A DNA stretch of 64,000 nucleotides from Candidatus Palauibacter scopulicola (GTDB taxonomy: Bacteria; Gemmatimonadota; Gemmatimonadetes; Palauibacterales; Palauibacteraceae): NCBI RefSeq assembly GCF_947581915.1, contig NZ_CANPWG010000038.1:1-64000 (forward strand), read 5' to 3'. Below, piece by piece: positions 44,576 through 53,137 of this stretch. Positions within the stretch are counted from its first letter, which is position 1. Every line of letters starts with the position of its first letter. Below the pieces are notes generated by a model. The model ran no database searches and had not been told where the DNA came from. It was given only the letters and a program-made list of their open reading frames with translations. Position numbers and translations under genes: made by a program.

Positions 44576-45459
44576 CCCGCGGGTTGCCCGCCTTCGGCAG
44601 CCCGGGCGCCGCGGGCCCCGGCGTCGGCCGCGCGCAGTACGGCGCAGACCAGCAGCCCGAGCAGGATGCCCGCGAGGGCGTCGACCGCATAGTGGAAGCG
44701 ACCGTAGACCGTCCCCGCAGTCAACGCGAGTTCCGGGATGAGGAGGAGCCAGAACCAGCGCCGATCCTCGCGCCCGGCGGCCAGGACCCCGGCCAGGGAG
44801 GCGGCGATGTGGGAACTGGGGAAGGCCGTGCCCTTCGACGAGCCGGCCTCCAGGATCCCGTGCACGATCCCGAACAGCGTCCCCTCGCCGATCTCGCCGC
44901 CGATCTGCGCGAACTCGTATCGGGGACCGGCGACCGGGAAGAACATGAAGATGAGATAGGAGACGAAGAAGGCGGCGGCCACGGCGAGGGCGGTGCGCTG
45001 CATGGCCTCGAGCCCCCGCGTCGCGAACACGCCCAGGATGGCGGCGGGGATGATGGCGTAGTAGGCGAAGTAGCCCAGGTGCAACACCTCGGAGAAGGGG
45101 AGCCAGGGGAGCGACGCGCTGAGGCCGATGCTCGGCTGTCCGCCGAACAAGGCGGCATCCCACGCCTGCACTGTCGCGTCGAAGTACCGCTGCGTGAGAA
45201 AGCGGTTGAGGACCGCGAGTTCCGCATACAGGAGGGGCGTGAGCAGCACCGCGTACGCCCCCCTCGCGATCGCGGCGACGCCGGCGCGGGGGCGCCAGGC
45301 CGCAAGTCGCGTGATCCCGAAGACGGCGATCGCGTGGGCCGCCGCGATGCCTGCGCCGGACAGGCCGCCGAACGCCACCGCAATGAGGCCCGTGCAACCG
45401 AAGTAGCCGATGGCGACGCGATCGACGGGCAGGAGCCCTCCGCCGCGGCCGCCGCTCAC
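44572..45459 (-). CDS. PAP2-superfamily (Aur1-like) phosphotransferase/phosphatase
   Basis: 295 aa, about six membrane helices. Start GTG 45459 overlaps the reductase stop (GTGA). PAP2 motifs: AFPSSHIAASLAG and TVYGRFHYAVDALAG (His and Asp in the last motif), with YYAIIPA and a DAALFGG motif typical of the PAP2_3/inositol-phosphorylceramide-synthase-like branch. In Bacteroidota and fungi related proteins put a phospho-headgroup on ceramide. Its position in a ceramide-type operon favours that role, but a simple lipid phosphatase cannot be ruled out. Confidence 0.7.
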   Translation of the reverse strand: MSGGRGGGLLPVDRVAIGYFGCTGLIAVAFGGLSGAGIAAAHAIAVFGITRLAAWRPRAGVAAIARGAYAVLLTPLLYAELAVLNRFLTQRYFDATVQAWDAALFGGQPSIGLSASLPWLPFSEVLHLGYFAYYAIIPAAILGVFATRGLEAMQRTALAVAAAFFVSYLIFMFFPVAGPRYEFAQIGGEIGEGTLFGIVHGILEAGSSKGTAFPSSHIAASLAGVLAAGREDRRWFWLLLIPELALTAGTVYGRFHYAVDALAGILLGLLVCAVLRAADAGARGARAAEGGQPAG

Positions 45460-46409
45460 AGCCAGCCCTTTCGGCGATACCACTCGGCGGTGCGCGCGAG
45501 CCCGTCTTCGATGCCGACCCTCGGACGCCAGGGGTCGAGAACCCTTCGGCTCGACTCGATGTCGCATGTCCAGGCGTACACGGACAGATCCCGCGCCTGT
45601 CGCCGGTCGAAGGCGGGGGCCTTCCCCGTCAGGCGGGCGGCGGGTTCCGACAGGGCCCCGGCGGCGAGAAAGAGCGCGGGCGGCAGCCGCAGCACGCGCC
45701 CCGGGCGGTCCACGGCGGCCATCAGCGCGCGCGCCAGCGCGCCCCAGGAATGGCGTTCCGCCCCGGCGATGGGGAGCGGGAGCGGCGCCGGCTCCGCGTC
45801 GAGGGCGGCGAGGACGGCCGAGACGACATCGGCGACGTACACCGGCTGCAGGGGTGCGTGGCTGCGCGGAATCACGGTCCAACCTCGCGCCGCCAGCCGG
45901 AAGAGCGGCAACAGGTCGGCGTCGCGCGGGCCGTAGACGCCCCCCGGCCTGAGCACGGCGACCTCCATCGACCCGGGGACGGAGGCGAGCGCCGCCTCCG
46001 CTTCGGCTTTCGACCGACCGTACGGGCTCACGGGTCCGGCCGCGCCATCCGGACCGCGGGCGGCGAGGCTGCTGATGAAGACGAACCGCCGGACTCCCGC
46101 TTCCGCCGCCGCGTCCGCGAGCCTCCGCGTGCCGACCGCGTTCACGGCCATGAACTCCGACTCGTTACGCGCCCGCGTGAGGGCGCCGCAATGCACGACG
46201 GCGGCGCAACCCGCGAGTGCCGCGGCCGCTCCTGGTCCGCCCTCCACCCCGAGGTCGAGTTCGGTCTTCCTCAACTCGAGGCGATCGAGCCGCCGCGTGT
46301 CGCTCGTTCGCCGCACGCTCGCGGTGACCCGGTGGCCGGCCGCGACGAGGGTCTCGGCGAGATGGCCGCCGAGGAACCCGCTTCCCCCCGTCAGGAAGAC
46401 CGATGCCAC
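45456..46409 (-). CDS. NAD(P)-dependent epimerase/reductase, CerR-like
   Basis: 317 aa extended SDR. Glycine motif LTGGSGFLGGH near the N-terminus, catalytic Ser (FISSLAA) and Tyr-x3-Lys in PYGRSK. C-terminal LPPALFLAAGALSEP and YAWTCDIESSRRVLDP resemble the 3-beta-HSD-like epimerases associated with bacterial ceramide synthesis, where CerR reduces the keto group. GTG start at 46409 overlaps the upstream stop by one base (TAGTG); no own ribosome site is visible, so translation depends on coupling. Assignment to ceramide reduction is contextual. Confidence 0.7.
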   Translation of the reverse strand: MASVFLTGGSGFLGGHLAETLVAAGHRVTASVRRTSDTRRLDRLELRKTELDLGVEGGPGAAAALAGCAAVVHCGALTRARNESEFMAVNAVGTRRLADAAAEAGVRRFVFISSLAARGPDGAAGPVSPYGRSKAEAEAALASVPGSMEVAVLRPGGVYGPRDADLLPLFRLAARGWTVIPRSHAPLQPVYVADVVSAVLAALDAEPAPLPLPIAGAERHSWGALARALMAAVDRPGRVLRLPPALFLAAGALSEPAARLTGKAPAFDRRQARDLSVYAWTCDIESSRRVLDPWRPRVGIEDGLARTAEWYRRKGWL

Positions 46410-47539
46410 TAAAGGGCCGCTTCGTACAGCCGGTAGGTCCGGTAGATCCTGCCGCCGAGACGCTCGATGGCCTGGTTCATCTTCTGGTTGTCCTCGAGGA
46501 TCCACGACTGTTCGGCGGACGTCATCCCTGCGGCGATCCCCTTTCTGAACAGCCAGAGGTAGAGGAGGACATCGACGGCCTTTCCGCGCCACTCCTCGGC
46601 AAGCCCCAGGATGATCACGCGCATGCACGTGATTCTCCGCCTGTAGATGAGCGCCTTCAGAATCCCGAAGGGGAAGAGTCGGCCGTTCATCCGGCGCAGC
46701 ACCTGGTTGAAGTCGGGGAGGGCAAGGGCGAAGCCGGCGGTCTCGCCCTCCGGCGTCTCGGCGAAGAGCGCGAGTTCGGGGTCGAGTATGGGCTTGAGTT
46801 CGGCCGCCATGTGATCCATCTCGGCCTCGGTCATGGGGACGAAACCCCAGTTCTTCTCCCACGCCGCGTTGTACAGGCGCTGGACGCGGCCGAGTTCTTC
46901 GTCGAAGCGCGACATGTCCAGAGTCTTGATCCGGATGCCGTACCTGCGGGTCGCGACCTTTTCGGCGCGGAAGAGGTGCGGCGGCCAGTCGCCCTTCTTC
47001 ATGAGCCAGGCGAAGAGATCCTTGACCTTCCGCAGCCCCGCGGCCTCCAGCAGCGCGGGATAGTACGGGGGGTTGTAGGCCATGAGGACGACGGGCGGCC
47101 CGGGATCTCCGTCGATGAGCAGGCCGCAGGTCTCGTTGGTCGAGAAGCTCGTGGGACCCCGCATCGCGGTAAGGCCGCGTTCCCGCAGCCAGGCCCGGAC
47201 CGCGTCGAGCAGCGCCCCGGCCACCTCCGGGTCGTCTACGGACTCGAACCAGCCGAAGAATCCGACGGACTCGTCGTGCGTCCGCTCGTGGTTCCGGTTC
47301 CGGATCGCGCAGATTCGGCCCACGGCCCGGCCGTCGCGCAACGCGAGGTAGGGCTGGATTTCCGAGTGCAGGTGGAACGGGTGTTTCGTCGGATCGAAGG
47401 CCGCCCGTACGTCTCGCCTGAGCGGGGGCACCCAGTCGGGATCGCCCCGGTAGATGGACCACGGCAGGTCGATGAAGCGCTTGAGATCGGCGCGGCTCTC
47501 GACGGGGACGACGCGCACGGAGGAGGCAAGACTCGTCAT
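46409..47539 (-). CDS. GNAT-like acyltransferase, candidate bacterial ceramide synthase
   Basis: 376 aa. Large protein with a GNAT-like N-terminal part (VRVVPVESRADLKRFIDLPW, then EIQPYLALRDGRAVGRICAI) and a C-terminal acyltransferase-like half (IYRRRITCMRVIILGLAEEW, where Arg/Gly-rich residues could hold an acyl thioester). Proteins of this family accompany serine palmitoyltransferase and CerR-type genes in several bacteria, and a GNAT-fold enzyme is the ceramide synthase in Caulobacter. It follows spt by 16 bp here. Direct sequence relation to the Caulobacter enzyme was not tested. Confidence 0.6.
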   Translation of the reverse strand: MTSLASSVRVVPVESRADLKRFIDLPWSIYRGDPDWVPPLRRDVRAAFDPTKHPFHLHSEIQPYLALRDGRAVGRICAIRNRNHERTHDESVGFFGWFESVDDPEVAGALLDAVRAWLRERGLTAMRGPTSFSTNETCGLLIDGDPGPPVVLMAYNPPYYPALLEAAGLRKVKDLFAWLMKKGDWPPHLFRAEKVATRRYGIRIKTLDMSRFDEELGRVQRLYNAAWEKNWGFVPMTEAEMDHMAAELKPILDPELALFAETPEGETAGFALALPDFNQVLRRMNGRLFPFGILKALIYRRRITCMRVIILGLAEEWRGKAVDVLLYLWLFRKGIAAGMTSAEQSWILEDNQKMNQAIERLGGRIYRTYRLYEAAL

Positions 47540-47555
47540 GGTGGGAGGCGCCGGT

Positions 47556-48758
47556 TCAGACGACGCCGAGCTCCTTCCCCACGCGCTCCACCTGTTCGAG
47601 CACGAAGTCGAGGTCGTCGTCCGAGTGCGTGGCCATGTAGCTCGTGCGCAGGCGGCAGCTCCCCTCGGGAACCGCGGGGGGGACGACCGGGTTCGTGAAG
47701 ACGCCCGCTTCGAACAGGGCCCGCCAGAACACGAAGGTCTTCTCCATGGGCCCGATGAGAATGGGGACGATCGGGGTCTCGGTCGGCCCGATGTCGAACC
47801 CGATCGACTTGAAGCCCTCCATCATCCTGTGCGTGTTCTTCCAGAGCTGCTCCCGGCGCTCCGGCTCCTCGCGGATGATTTCGAGCGCCTTCAGCACGGT
47901 GGCGGCGGAGGCGGGAGGCATGCTCGCGCTGAACATGAGGGCGCGGGCGTTGTGCTGGAGGTAGTCGATGACGTCGGCGCGGCCCGCCACGAAGCCGCCG
48001 ATCGAGGCGAAGGACTTGGAGAACGTGCCGAGGATCAGGTCCACCTCATCGGTGAGCCCCCAGTGCTCGGCGGTCCCGGCCCCGGTCTCGCCCAGCACGC
48101 CCACGGCATGCGCGTCGTCCACCAGGATGGCCGCGTCGTACTCTCGCCTCAGTTCGACCAGCGTGGGCAGATCGGCGATGTCGCCTTCCATGCTGTACAC
48201 GCCGTCCACCGCGATGAGCTTGCCGCGCGAGGGCCCCTCGGCCTCGAGCATGCGGCGCAGCGTCGCGAAGTCGTTGTGGTTGAAGCGGCGCGTGCGGCCG
48301 AGCCCCAGGCGTACGCCATCCTGCAGGCTGGCGTGGTCCAGCTTGTCGATGTAGACCGTGTCCGCGCGACCGATCAACGCGCCCAGCGTGCCCAGATTCG
48401 TCTGGTAGCCGGTTGAGAACACGAGCGCGGCCTCCATGCCGGTGAAGTCGGCGAGTTCGGCCTCGAGTTGCTCATGGAGATCGAGGTTGCCGTTGAGGAA
48501 GCGGCTGCCCGTATTGCCGCTGCCGAACTTGTCGAGGGCCTCGCGGGCCGCCTCGAGGACCCGCGGATCGTGCGTGAGTCCCATGTAGTTGTTGGAGCCC
48601 ACCATGATCTTGCGGGCGCCGTCGATGACGACCCACGTGTCGTGAGAGGCCTCGATGGGCATGAAGTACGGGTAGAGACCGGACTCGCGGAGGTTGTGCA
48701 CGGTCGCTAGTTCACGACACTTGGCAAGGATCGAAGGCGGCTGGACGCGGCTTTTCAT
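47556..48758 (-). CDS. spt: Serine palmitoyltransferase-like enzyme (alpha-oxoamine synthase)
   Basis: 400 aa PLP enzyme. PLP lysine Lys248 in GTFSKSFASIGG; stacking His in DHASLQDG; DDAHAVG. The N-terminal ESGLYPYFMPIEAS is the distinctive signature of bacterial serine palmitoyltransferases (close to the GLYPYFRPIES form of Bacteroidota), rather than of BioF, KBL or HemA. It condenses serine with an acyl thioester to form 3-ketosphinganine, the first step of sphingolipid synthesis. The ATG at 48758 gives the usual length; a GTG at 48803 would add 15 residues. First gene of the long minus-strand chain. Confidence 0.85.
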   Translation of the reverse strand: MKSRVQPPSILAKCRELATVHNLRESGLYPYFMPIEASHDTWVVIDGARKIMVGSNNYMGLTHDPRVLEAAREALDKFGSGNTGSRFLNGNLDLHEQLEAELADFTGMEAALVFSTGYQTNLGTLGALIGRADTVYIDKLDHASLQDGVRLGLGRTRRFNHNDFATLRRMLEAEGPSRGKLIAVDGVYSMEGDIADLPTLVELRREYDAAILVDDAHAVGVLGETGAGTAEHWGLTDEVDLILGTFSKSFASIGGFVAGRADVIDYLQHNARALMFSASMPPASAATVLKALEIIREEPERREQLWKNTHRMMEGFKSIGFDIGPTETPIVPILIGPMEKTFVFWRALFEAGVFTNPVVPPAVPEGSCRLRTSYMATHSDDDLDFVLEQVERVGKELGVV

Positions 48759-48896
48759 TGAGCCCGACCGGGACACCGCAGCTTGAGATGTAGGTTTCTG
48801 CACGAATCGAAGCTAAGCGCGAATCGGGACGCCCGGCAAGAAAAAACGGCCCTGGCGGCTCGGTGAAATCGATGACCTTCCATGGGGAGGAGCAAC

Positions 48897-50369
48897 GTGG
48901 TTCGAGACCGGACGTTCGACATCGTCGCCATCGGCGGAGGGACCGCGGGTCTCGTGACGGCGGCCGGCAGCGTGGGGCTGGGTGCGAGCGTGGCCCTGAT
49001 CGAGCGCGACCGGCTTGGAGGCGACTGTCTGTGGACGGGATGCGTGCCTTCCAAGGCGCTCATCGGCTCGGCCCGGGTGGCGCGGCACGTTCGCGACGCG
49101 GGCTCGTTCGGCCTCGGGATCCCGCGGCAGGAGATCGAAGCCACCGGCGTACTCTCGAGCGTCCGCGATGTCCGCGCGCAGATCGAGCCGCACGACGATC
49201 CGGAGCGTTTCCGCGCCATGGGCGTCGACGTGGTCGAGGGGGCGGCGCGCTTCGTTTCTCCGCATGAAGTGGAGGTGGACGGCCGGCGCCTCCGCGCGCG
49301 GCGCTTCGTGATCGCCACCGGCTCCAGAGCCGCGGTGCCCCCGATCCCGGGACTCGAGGAGGCGGGCTACTTCACGCACGCCGAGGCGTTCGACCGGGAC
49401 ACGATCCCCTCTTCGCTCGCGGTGGTCGGCGGCGGGCCGATCGGCGTCGAACTCGCCCAGGCGTATCGCCGTCTCGGGGCCGAGGTCACGGTCGTCGAAC
49501 TGCTCGACCGGCTCATGGTGCGCGAGGAGCCCGAACTCGCCGACCTGCTGACGAGCCGGCTGCGGGAAGAGGGTATCCGTATCCGGACGGGCCGGATCGT
49601 GACGCGTGTCGACCGCATGGGAGACCGGCGGCGCGTCACGATCGCGCCCCCCGCGGTCGCGGAGCAGGGAGGGAGCGCGGACGAGCGGGTCGAGACATTC
49701 GAAGTCGACGAGGTCCTCGTCGCGGCGGGACGGGCGCCCAACACGCAGGAGCTGGGACTGGACGCCGCGGGGGTCGAGACAGACGGAGGCTGGGTCACCG
49801 TCGACTCCAGACTCCGCACCTCCCGCAAACACATCTTCGCGGCCGGCGATGTGACCGGCGGGTTCCTGTTCACGCACGTCGCCGACCACGAAGCGCGCAC
49901 GGTGGTCCAGAACGCGCTTTTTCCGGTCCGCGCAAATATCGACTACAGCGTGATCCCCTGGTGCACCTACACCGACCCCGAACTCGCGCACGTCGGCCTC
50001 ACGGAAGCCGAGGCGCGCGACCGGCACGGGGACTCGGTGTCCGCCCACGTCTACGACATCGCGAACCTCGACCGGGCGATCGCCGAGCGCGCCGCCATGG
50101 GCCGGGTGAAGATCGTCGTGGGAAAGGGGGGCCGGATTCTCGGCGGACACATCCTGGCGCCCGACGCGGGGACGATGATCGCGGAGATCTCGCTCGCCAT
50201 GAAGGCGGGGGTGAAGCTCGGGACGCTCGCGTCGCTGGTCCATCCGTACCCGACGATGAGCGAGGGCGTGAAGCGTACCGCCGACGCGTACCGCCGGTCG
50301 ACGCTGACGGGATGGAGGAAGTCGGCCGTCGACCTCGCGCTCCGGATCGGGCGCGCGCTGCCGCCCTGA
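48897..50369 (+). CDS. Flavin-dependent disulfide oxidoreductase (mercuric reductase-like / dihydrolipoamide dehydrogenase family)
   Basis: 490 aa class I pyridine-nucleotide disulfide oxidoreductase. FAD motif DIVAIGGGTAGL; redox pair Cys44-x4-Cys49 (GGDCLWTGCVPSK); NAD(P) motif VVGGGPIGVELAQ; C-terminal dimer interface with HPYPTMSEG containing the catalytic His. The CLWTGCVPSK form and a hydrophobic C-terminal tail (GWRKSAVDLALRIGR) resemble the membrane-associated mercuric-reductase-like group; no HMA domain or vicinal C-terminal cysteines, so mercury reduction is doubtful. The GTG at 48897 is preferred to an ATG at 48882 because GGGGAGGAG lies between the two, 4 nt before the GTG. Confidence 0.82.
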   Translation: MVRDRTFDIVAIGGGTAGLVTAAGSVGLGASVALIERDRLGGDCLWTGCVPSKALIGSARVARHVRDAGSFGLGIPRQEIEATGVLSSVRDVRAQIEPHDDPERFRAMGVDVVEGAARFVSPHEVEVDGRRLRARRFVIATGSRAAVPPIPGLEEAGYFTHAEAFDRDTIPSSLAVVGGGPIGVELAQAYRRLGAEVTVVELLDRLMVREEPELADLLTSRLREEGIRIRTGRIVTRVDRMGDRRRVTIAPPAVAEQGGSADERVETFEVDEVLVAAGRAPNTQELGLDAAGVETDGGWVTVDSRLRTSRKHIFAAGDVTGGFLFTHVADHEARTVVQNALFPVRANIDYSVIPWCTYTDPELAHVGLTEAEARDRHGDSVSAHVYDIANLDRAIAERAAMGRVKIVVGKGGRILGGHILAPDAGTMIAEISLAMKAGVKLGTLASLVHPYPTMSEGVKRTADAYRRSTLTGWRKSAVDLALRIGRALPP

Positions 50370-50375
50370 GAATCG

Positions 50376-50394
50376 GCCCCCCGCGGGAGGGGGC
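50376..50394. terminator. Possible bidirectional terminator hairpin
   Basis: GCCCCC (50376-50381) and GGGGGC (50389-50394) pair perfectly around a 7-nt loop between the convergent flavoenzyme and fdhD genes. No T-run follows on either strand, so efficiency is doubtful; the location between convergent genes is the reason for reporting it. Confidence 0.35.
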
Positions 50395-50409
50395 AGCGGG
50401 TCCGGGTCC

Positions 50410-51246
50410 TCAGCCGACGCGGTGACGCCCGGTGTAGATGTTGAATCCCGTCGGCTTCGCGAAGCCGATCAGCGTCATCCCGAACTCTTCGGCCACGTCG
50501 ACGGCGAGGCTCGAGGGGGCGCCCACGGCGGCGACGATCGGGATTCCGGCGGCGAGCGCCTTCTGCATGATCTCGAAGGAAGCCCGGCCGCTCACGGCCA
50601 GCACCGTATCGCCCAGGGGCAGGGCTTCGTGGAGGAATCGGTCGCCGATCACCTTGTCGAGCGCGTTGTGGCGTCCGATGTCTTCGCGCAGGAGACGCAG
50701 TTCACCCGCCGTGTCGAACAGGCCGGCCGCGTGCAGCCCGCCCGTCCGCTCGAACACCGGCTGGCGGCGGCGAAGCGCTCCCGGGAGGGTGCGCACGACC
50801 TCGGCCGCGACGGTCGGACCCTCGGCCGGCACCGGAGCGCAGCCGCGAATCTCGATCGCCTCGAGGGAGGCTTTGCCGCAGACGCCGCAACTCGATGTCG
50901 TATAGAAGTTGCGGGTCAGCTCCGCCGGGTCGAAGCGGGCCGTCTCGCTCAGGTGCGCCGTGACGATGTTGTATTCCTGCGGCTCCACGTCGACGCAGTA
51001 CCGCAGGTCGGCGATATCCGACCGCTGTCCCAGAAGCCCCTCCGAGAAGAGGAACCCGGCCGTGAGGTCGAAGTCGTCCCCGGGCGTGCGCATCGTCACG
51101 GCCACCTGGTGCTCGCCTCCGCCCGCGGGCGCGATCCGGATCTCGAGCGGCTCTTCGACCGCGACGGCGTCGCGCCGCCTTCGGCTCGTGGATTCGGACA
51201 CGCGCTCGATGTCGATGCGGGCGGTGTTCCTTCGGGGCGTAATCAT
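50410..51246 (-). CDS. fdhD: Formate dehydrogenase accessory sulfurtransferase FdhD
   Basis: 278 aa. Transfers sulfur to the molybdenum cofactor so that formate dehydrogenase is active. The conserved SSCGVCGK motif gives Cys120 and Cys123, the sulfur-carrying pair; EDIGRHNALDKVIG and SGRASFEIMQKAL are further family motifs, and PRRNTARI with a preserved core start is normal. Divergent from the formate dehydrogenase genes, so the two share a 118-bp regulatory gap. Presence of FdhD fits a Sec- or Cys-type Mo/W formate dehydrogenase downstream. Confidence 0.93.
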   Translation of the reverse strand: MITPRRNTARIDIERVSESTSRRRRDAVAVEEPLEIRIAPAGGGEHQVAVTMRTPGDDFDLTAGFLFSEGLLGQRSDIADLRYCVDVEPQEYNIVTAHLSETARFDPAELTRNFYTTSSCGVCGKASLEAIEIRGCAPVPAEGPTVAAEVVRTLPGALRRRQPVFERTGGLHAAGLFDTAGELRLLREDIGRHNALDKVIGDRFLHEALPLGDTVLAVSGRASFEIMQKALAAGIPIVAAVGAPSSLAVDVAEEFGMTLIGFAKPTGFNIYTGRHRVG

Positions 51247-51364
51247 GGGCCGAAATTACGTTGTCGACCGCCTGGTGTAGCAAGCGCTCCGTCGACCGTC
51301 GCGCCTGCCGTCGAGGCGGCACGGTCGTTTGCCGCTATTCGCGTCTGCGGGTAACTATGACGGC

Positions 51365-53029
51365 ATGAACACGCCCTCGGACGGGGAACTCCTCGCGAAA
51401 TGGCGGGAGGAGCCCGCTCCTCTGCTCCCCCTGCTGCACGAGTTCCACGAGAGGGACGGACACCTCTCGGAGAACGCCCTGCGCGCCATCTCCGACGACC
51501 TGCGGATCCCGATCGCGGACCTCTTCGGTACGGTGACGTTCTACCACCATTTCTCACGGGATCCCGGAGGGTATGCGCACGCCCGCATCTGCACGGGACC
51601 CATCTGTGCCTTGCAGGGGGCCGACGAACTGCTGGCCGCGATGCCGAACGCGCATGCGATGCCCTGCCCGGGGCGTTGCGACGAGCCGATTCCGGTCCTC
51701 GACCGGGACCGCGTCCTCTGCGGAACCACGGTCGCGGAACTCGTTTCCCGACCCTCTCCTCTCCCTCCCGCTCCACACCCGGACATCGAGGAATGCGTCT
51801 TCGCGCACATCCGGACTCCCGGACGCGCGACGTTCGCGGGCTATCGGGCGACGGGCGGGTATTCGGGTCTCGACAAGGCCCTCCGCGGGCGGCCCGGCGC
51901 GCTGCTCGATGCCATCGACGCGAGCGGCCTCGCCGGGCGTGGCGGCGCCGGCTTCCCCACCGGACGGAAGTGGCGGGCGGTGGCCGAGGCCGCCGGGGAG
52001 CCGAAGACCATCGTGTGCAACGCCGACGAGGGGGAGCCGGGCTGCTTCAAGGACCGGGCGCTGATGGACTACGACCCGCACGCGGTGATCGAAGGGATGA
52101 TCGCCGCCGGCTTCGCGACGGGCGCCACGCGGGGGTTCATCTACCTTCGCTACGAGTACCCGGATACGATGCGCATCCTGGAGACGGCCCTCGAAGAAGC
52201 CCGCGGCGCCGGGCTGCTGGGGCCCGACGCCCTGGGGCCCGGACAACCGTTCGACCTTTGGGTGCGCCGCGGCGCGGGCGCCTACATCTGCGGCGAGGAG
52301 ACGTCTCTTCTCAACAGCCTGGAGGGCAAGCATCCGTTCCCGCGCAACCGGCCGCCCTTCCCGGTGACGCACGGGTACGAGGACCTTCCCACGGTCGTGA
52401 ACAACGTCGAAACGCTGGCCTCCGTGCCTCATATCCTCGTGCACGGCGCCGACTGGTACCGCGGGCTCGGGATCGGCGACCACGCGGGCACGAAGGTGAT
52501 CTCGCTCTCCGGGGACATCACGCGCCCCGGCAACTACGAAGTACCGATGGGCTTCCCCCTGCTGACGCTGATCGACGACTGCGCCGGCGGCGTGCCGGGC
52601 GGACGGAAGATCCAGGCGGTGACGATGGCGGGGCTCTCGGGCGGCTTCCTGGCCGGCGAGGCGCTCGACGTCACGCTGGACGAACCCGACATCCGCTCGA
52701 AGGGGTCTTTCCTGGGTGCGGGCGGCATCATGGTGTTCGACGACTCGCGGGACATGATCGCGGTCGCGCATTCCGCCATGGAGTTCTTCGCCGAGGAATC
52801 CTGCGGCAAGTGCTTCCCCTGCCGCATCGGCACGCAGCGCCTGACGGAGCGCCTGCACGGCGACGGCCCGCCCGACATCGGCGCCTGGATCGACGAGGTG
52901 CACGATCTGGGCGACACGATGATGCAGACGAGCGCCTGCGGCCTCGGGCAGGCGGCCCCCCTCATCACGGAGAGCCTGATCCGCTACTTCCCGGATCGCG
53001 TCTCCCGGCACGTCACCGAATCTCGCTAA
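51365..53029 (+). CDS. NAD-linked formate dehydrogenase diaphorase subunit, NuoE-NuoF fusion
   Basis: 554 aa. N-terminal thioredoxin-like [2Fe-2S] domain (about 1-130) with Cys76, Cys81, Cys101 and Cys105 (CTGPIC, CPGRC), then a NuoF-like domain: FMN motif GRGGAGFPTGRKW (about 190), NADH-binding ADEGEPGCFKDR, YICGEETSL and a C-terminal [4Fe-4S] set in SCGKCFPCRIGT. In soluble NAD-dependent formate dehydrogenases these are usually two proteins (FdsG and FdsB); here they are fused. It passes electrons from the catalytic subunit to NAD+. The ATG at 51365 gives a natural start; 108 bp precede the catalytic subunit. Confidence 0.88.
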   Translation: MNTPSDGELLAKWREEPAPLLPLLHEFHERDGHLSENALRAISDDLRIPIADLFGTVTFYHHFSRDPGGYAHARICTGPICALQGADELLAAMPNAHAMPCPGRCDEPIPVLDRDRVLCGTTVAELVSRPSPLPPAPHPDIEECVFAHIRTPGRATFAGYRATGGYSGLDKALRGRPGALLDAIDASGLAGRGGAGFPTGRKWRAVAEAAGEPKTIVCNADEGEPGCFKDRALMDYDPHAVIEGMIAAGFATGATRGFIYLRYEYPDTMRILETALEEARGAGLLGPDALGPGQPFDLWVRRGAGAYICGEETSLLNSLEGKHPFPRNRPPFPVTHGYEDLPTVVNNVETLASVPHILVHGADWYRGLGIGDHAGTKVISLSGDITRPGNYEVPMGFPLLTLIDDCAGGVPGGRKIQAVTMAGLSGGFLAGEALDVTLDEPDIRSKGSFLGAGGIMVFDDSRDMIAVAHSAMEFFAEESCGKCFPCRIGTQRLTERLHGDGPPDIGAWIDEVHDLGDTMMQTSACGLGQAAPLITESLIRYFPDRVSRHVTESR

Positions 53030-53137
53030 CCGCCCGTTGGGAGGGCGCCCGGATTTGTCGCAGCGGGCGCGCCGCGTCATGTTAGTGGGCCCGGCAGTTT
53101 CCAGCGGTGCGGGGTTCTCGCGCCCCCGGAGGTGGGT

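Noticed and set aside
48897-50369. Mercuric reductase
   Set aside because: No N-terminal heavy-metal domain, no vicinal C-terminal cysteines and no mer genes nearby; only the general disulfide oxidoreductase family is supported.
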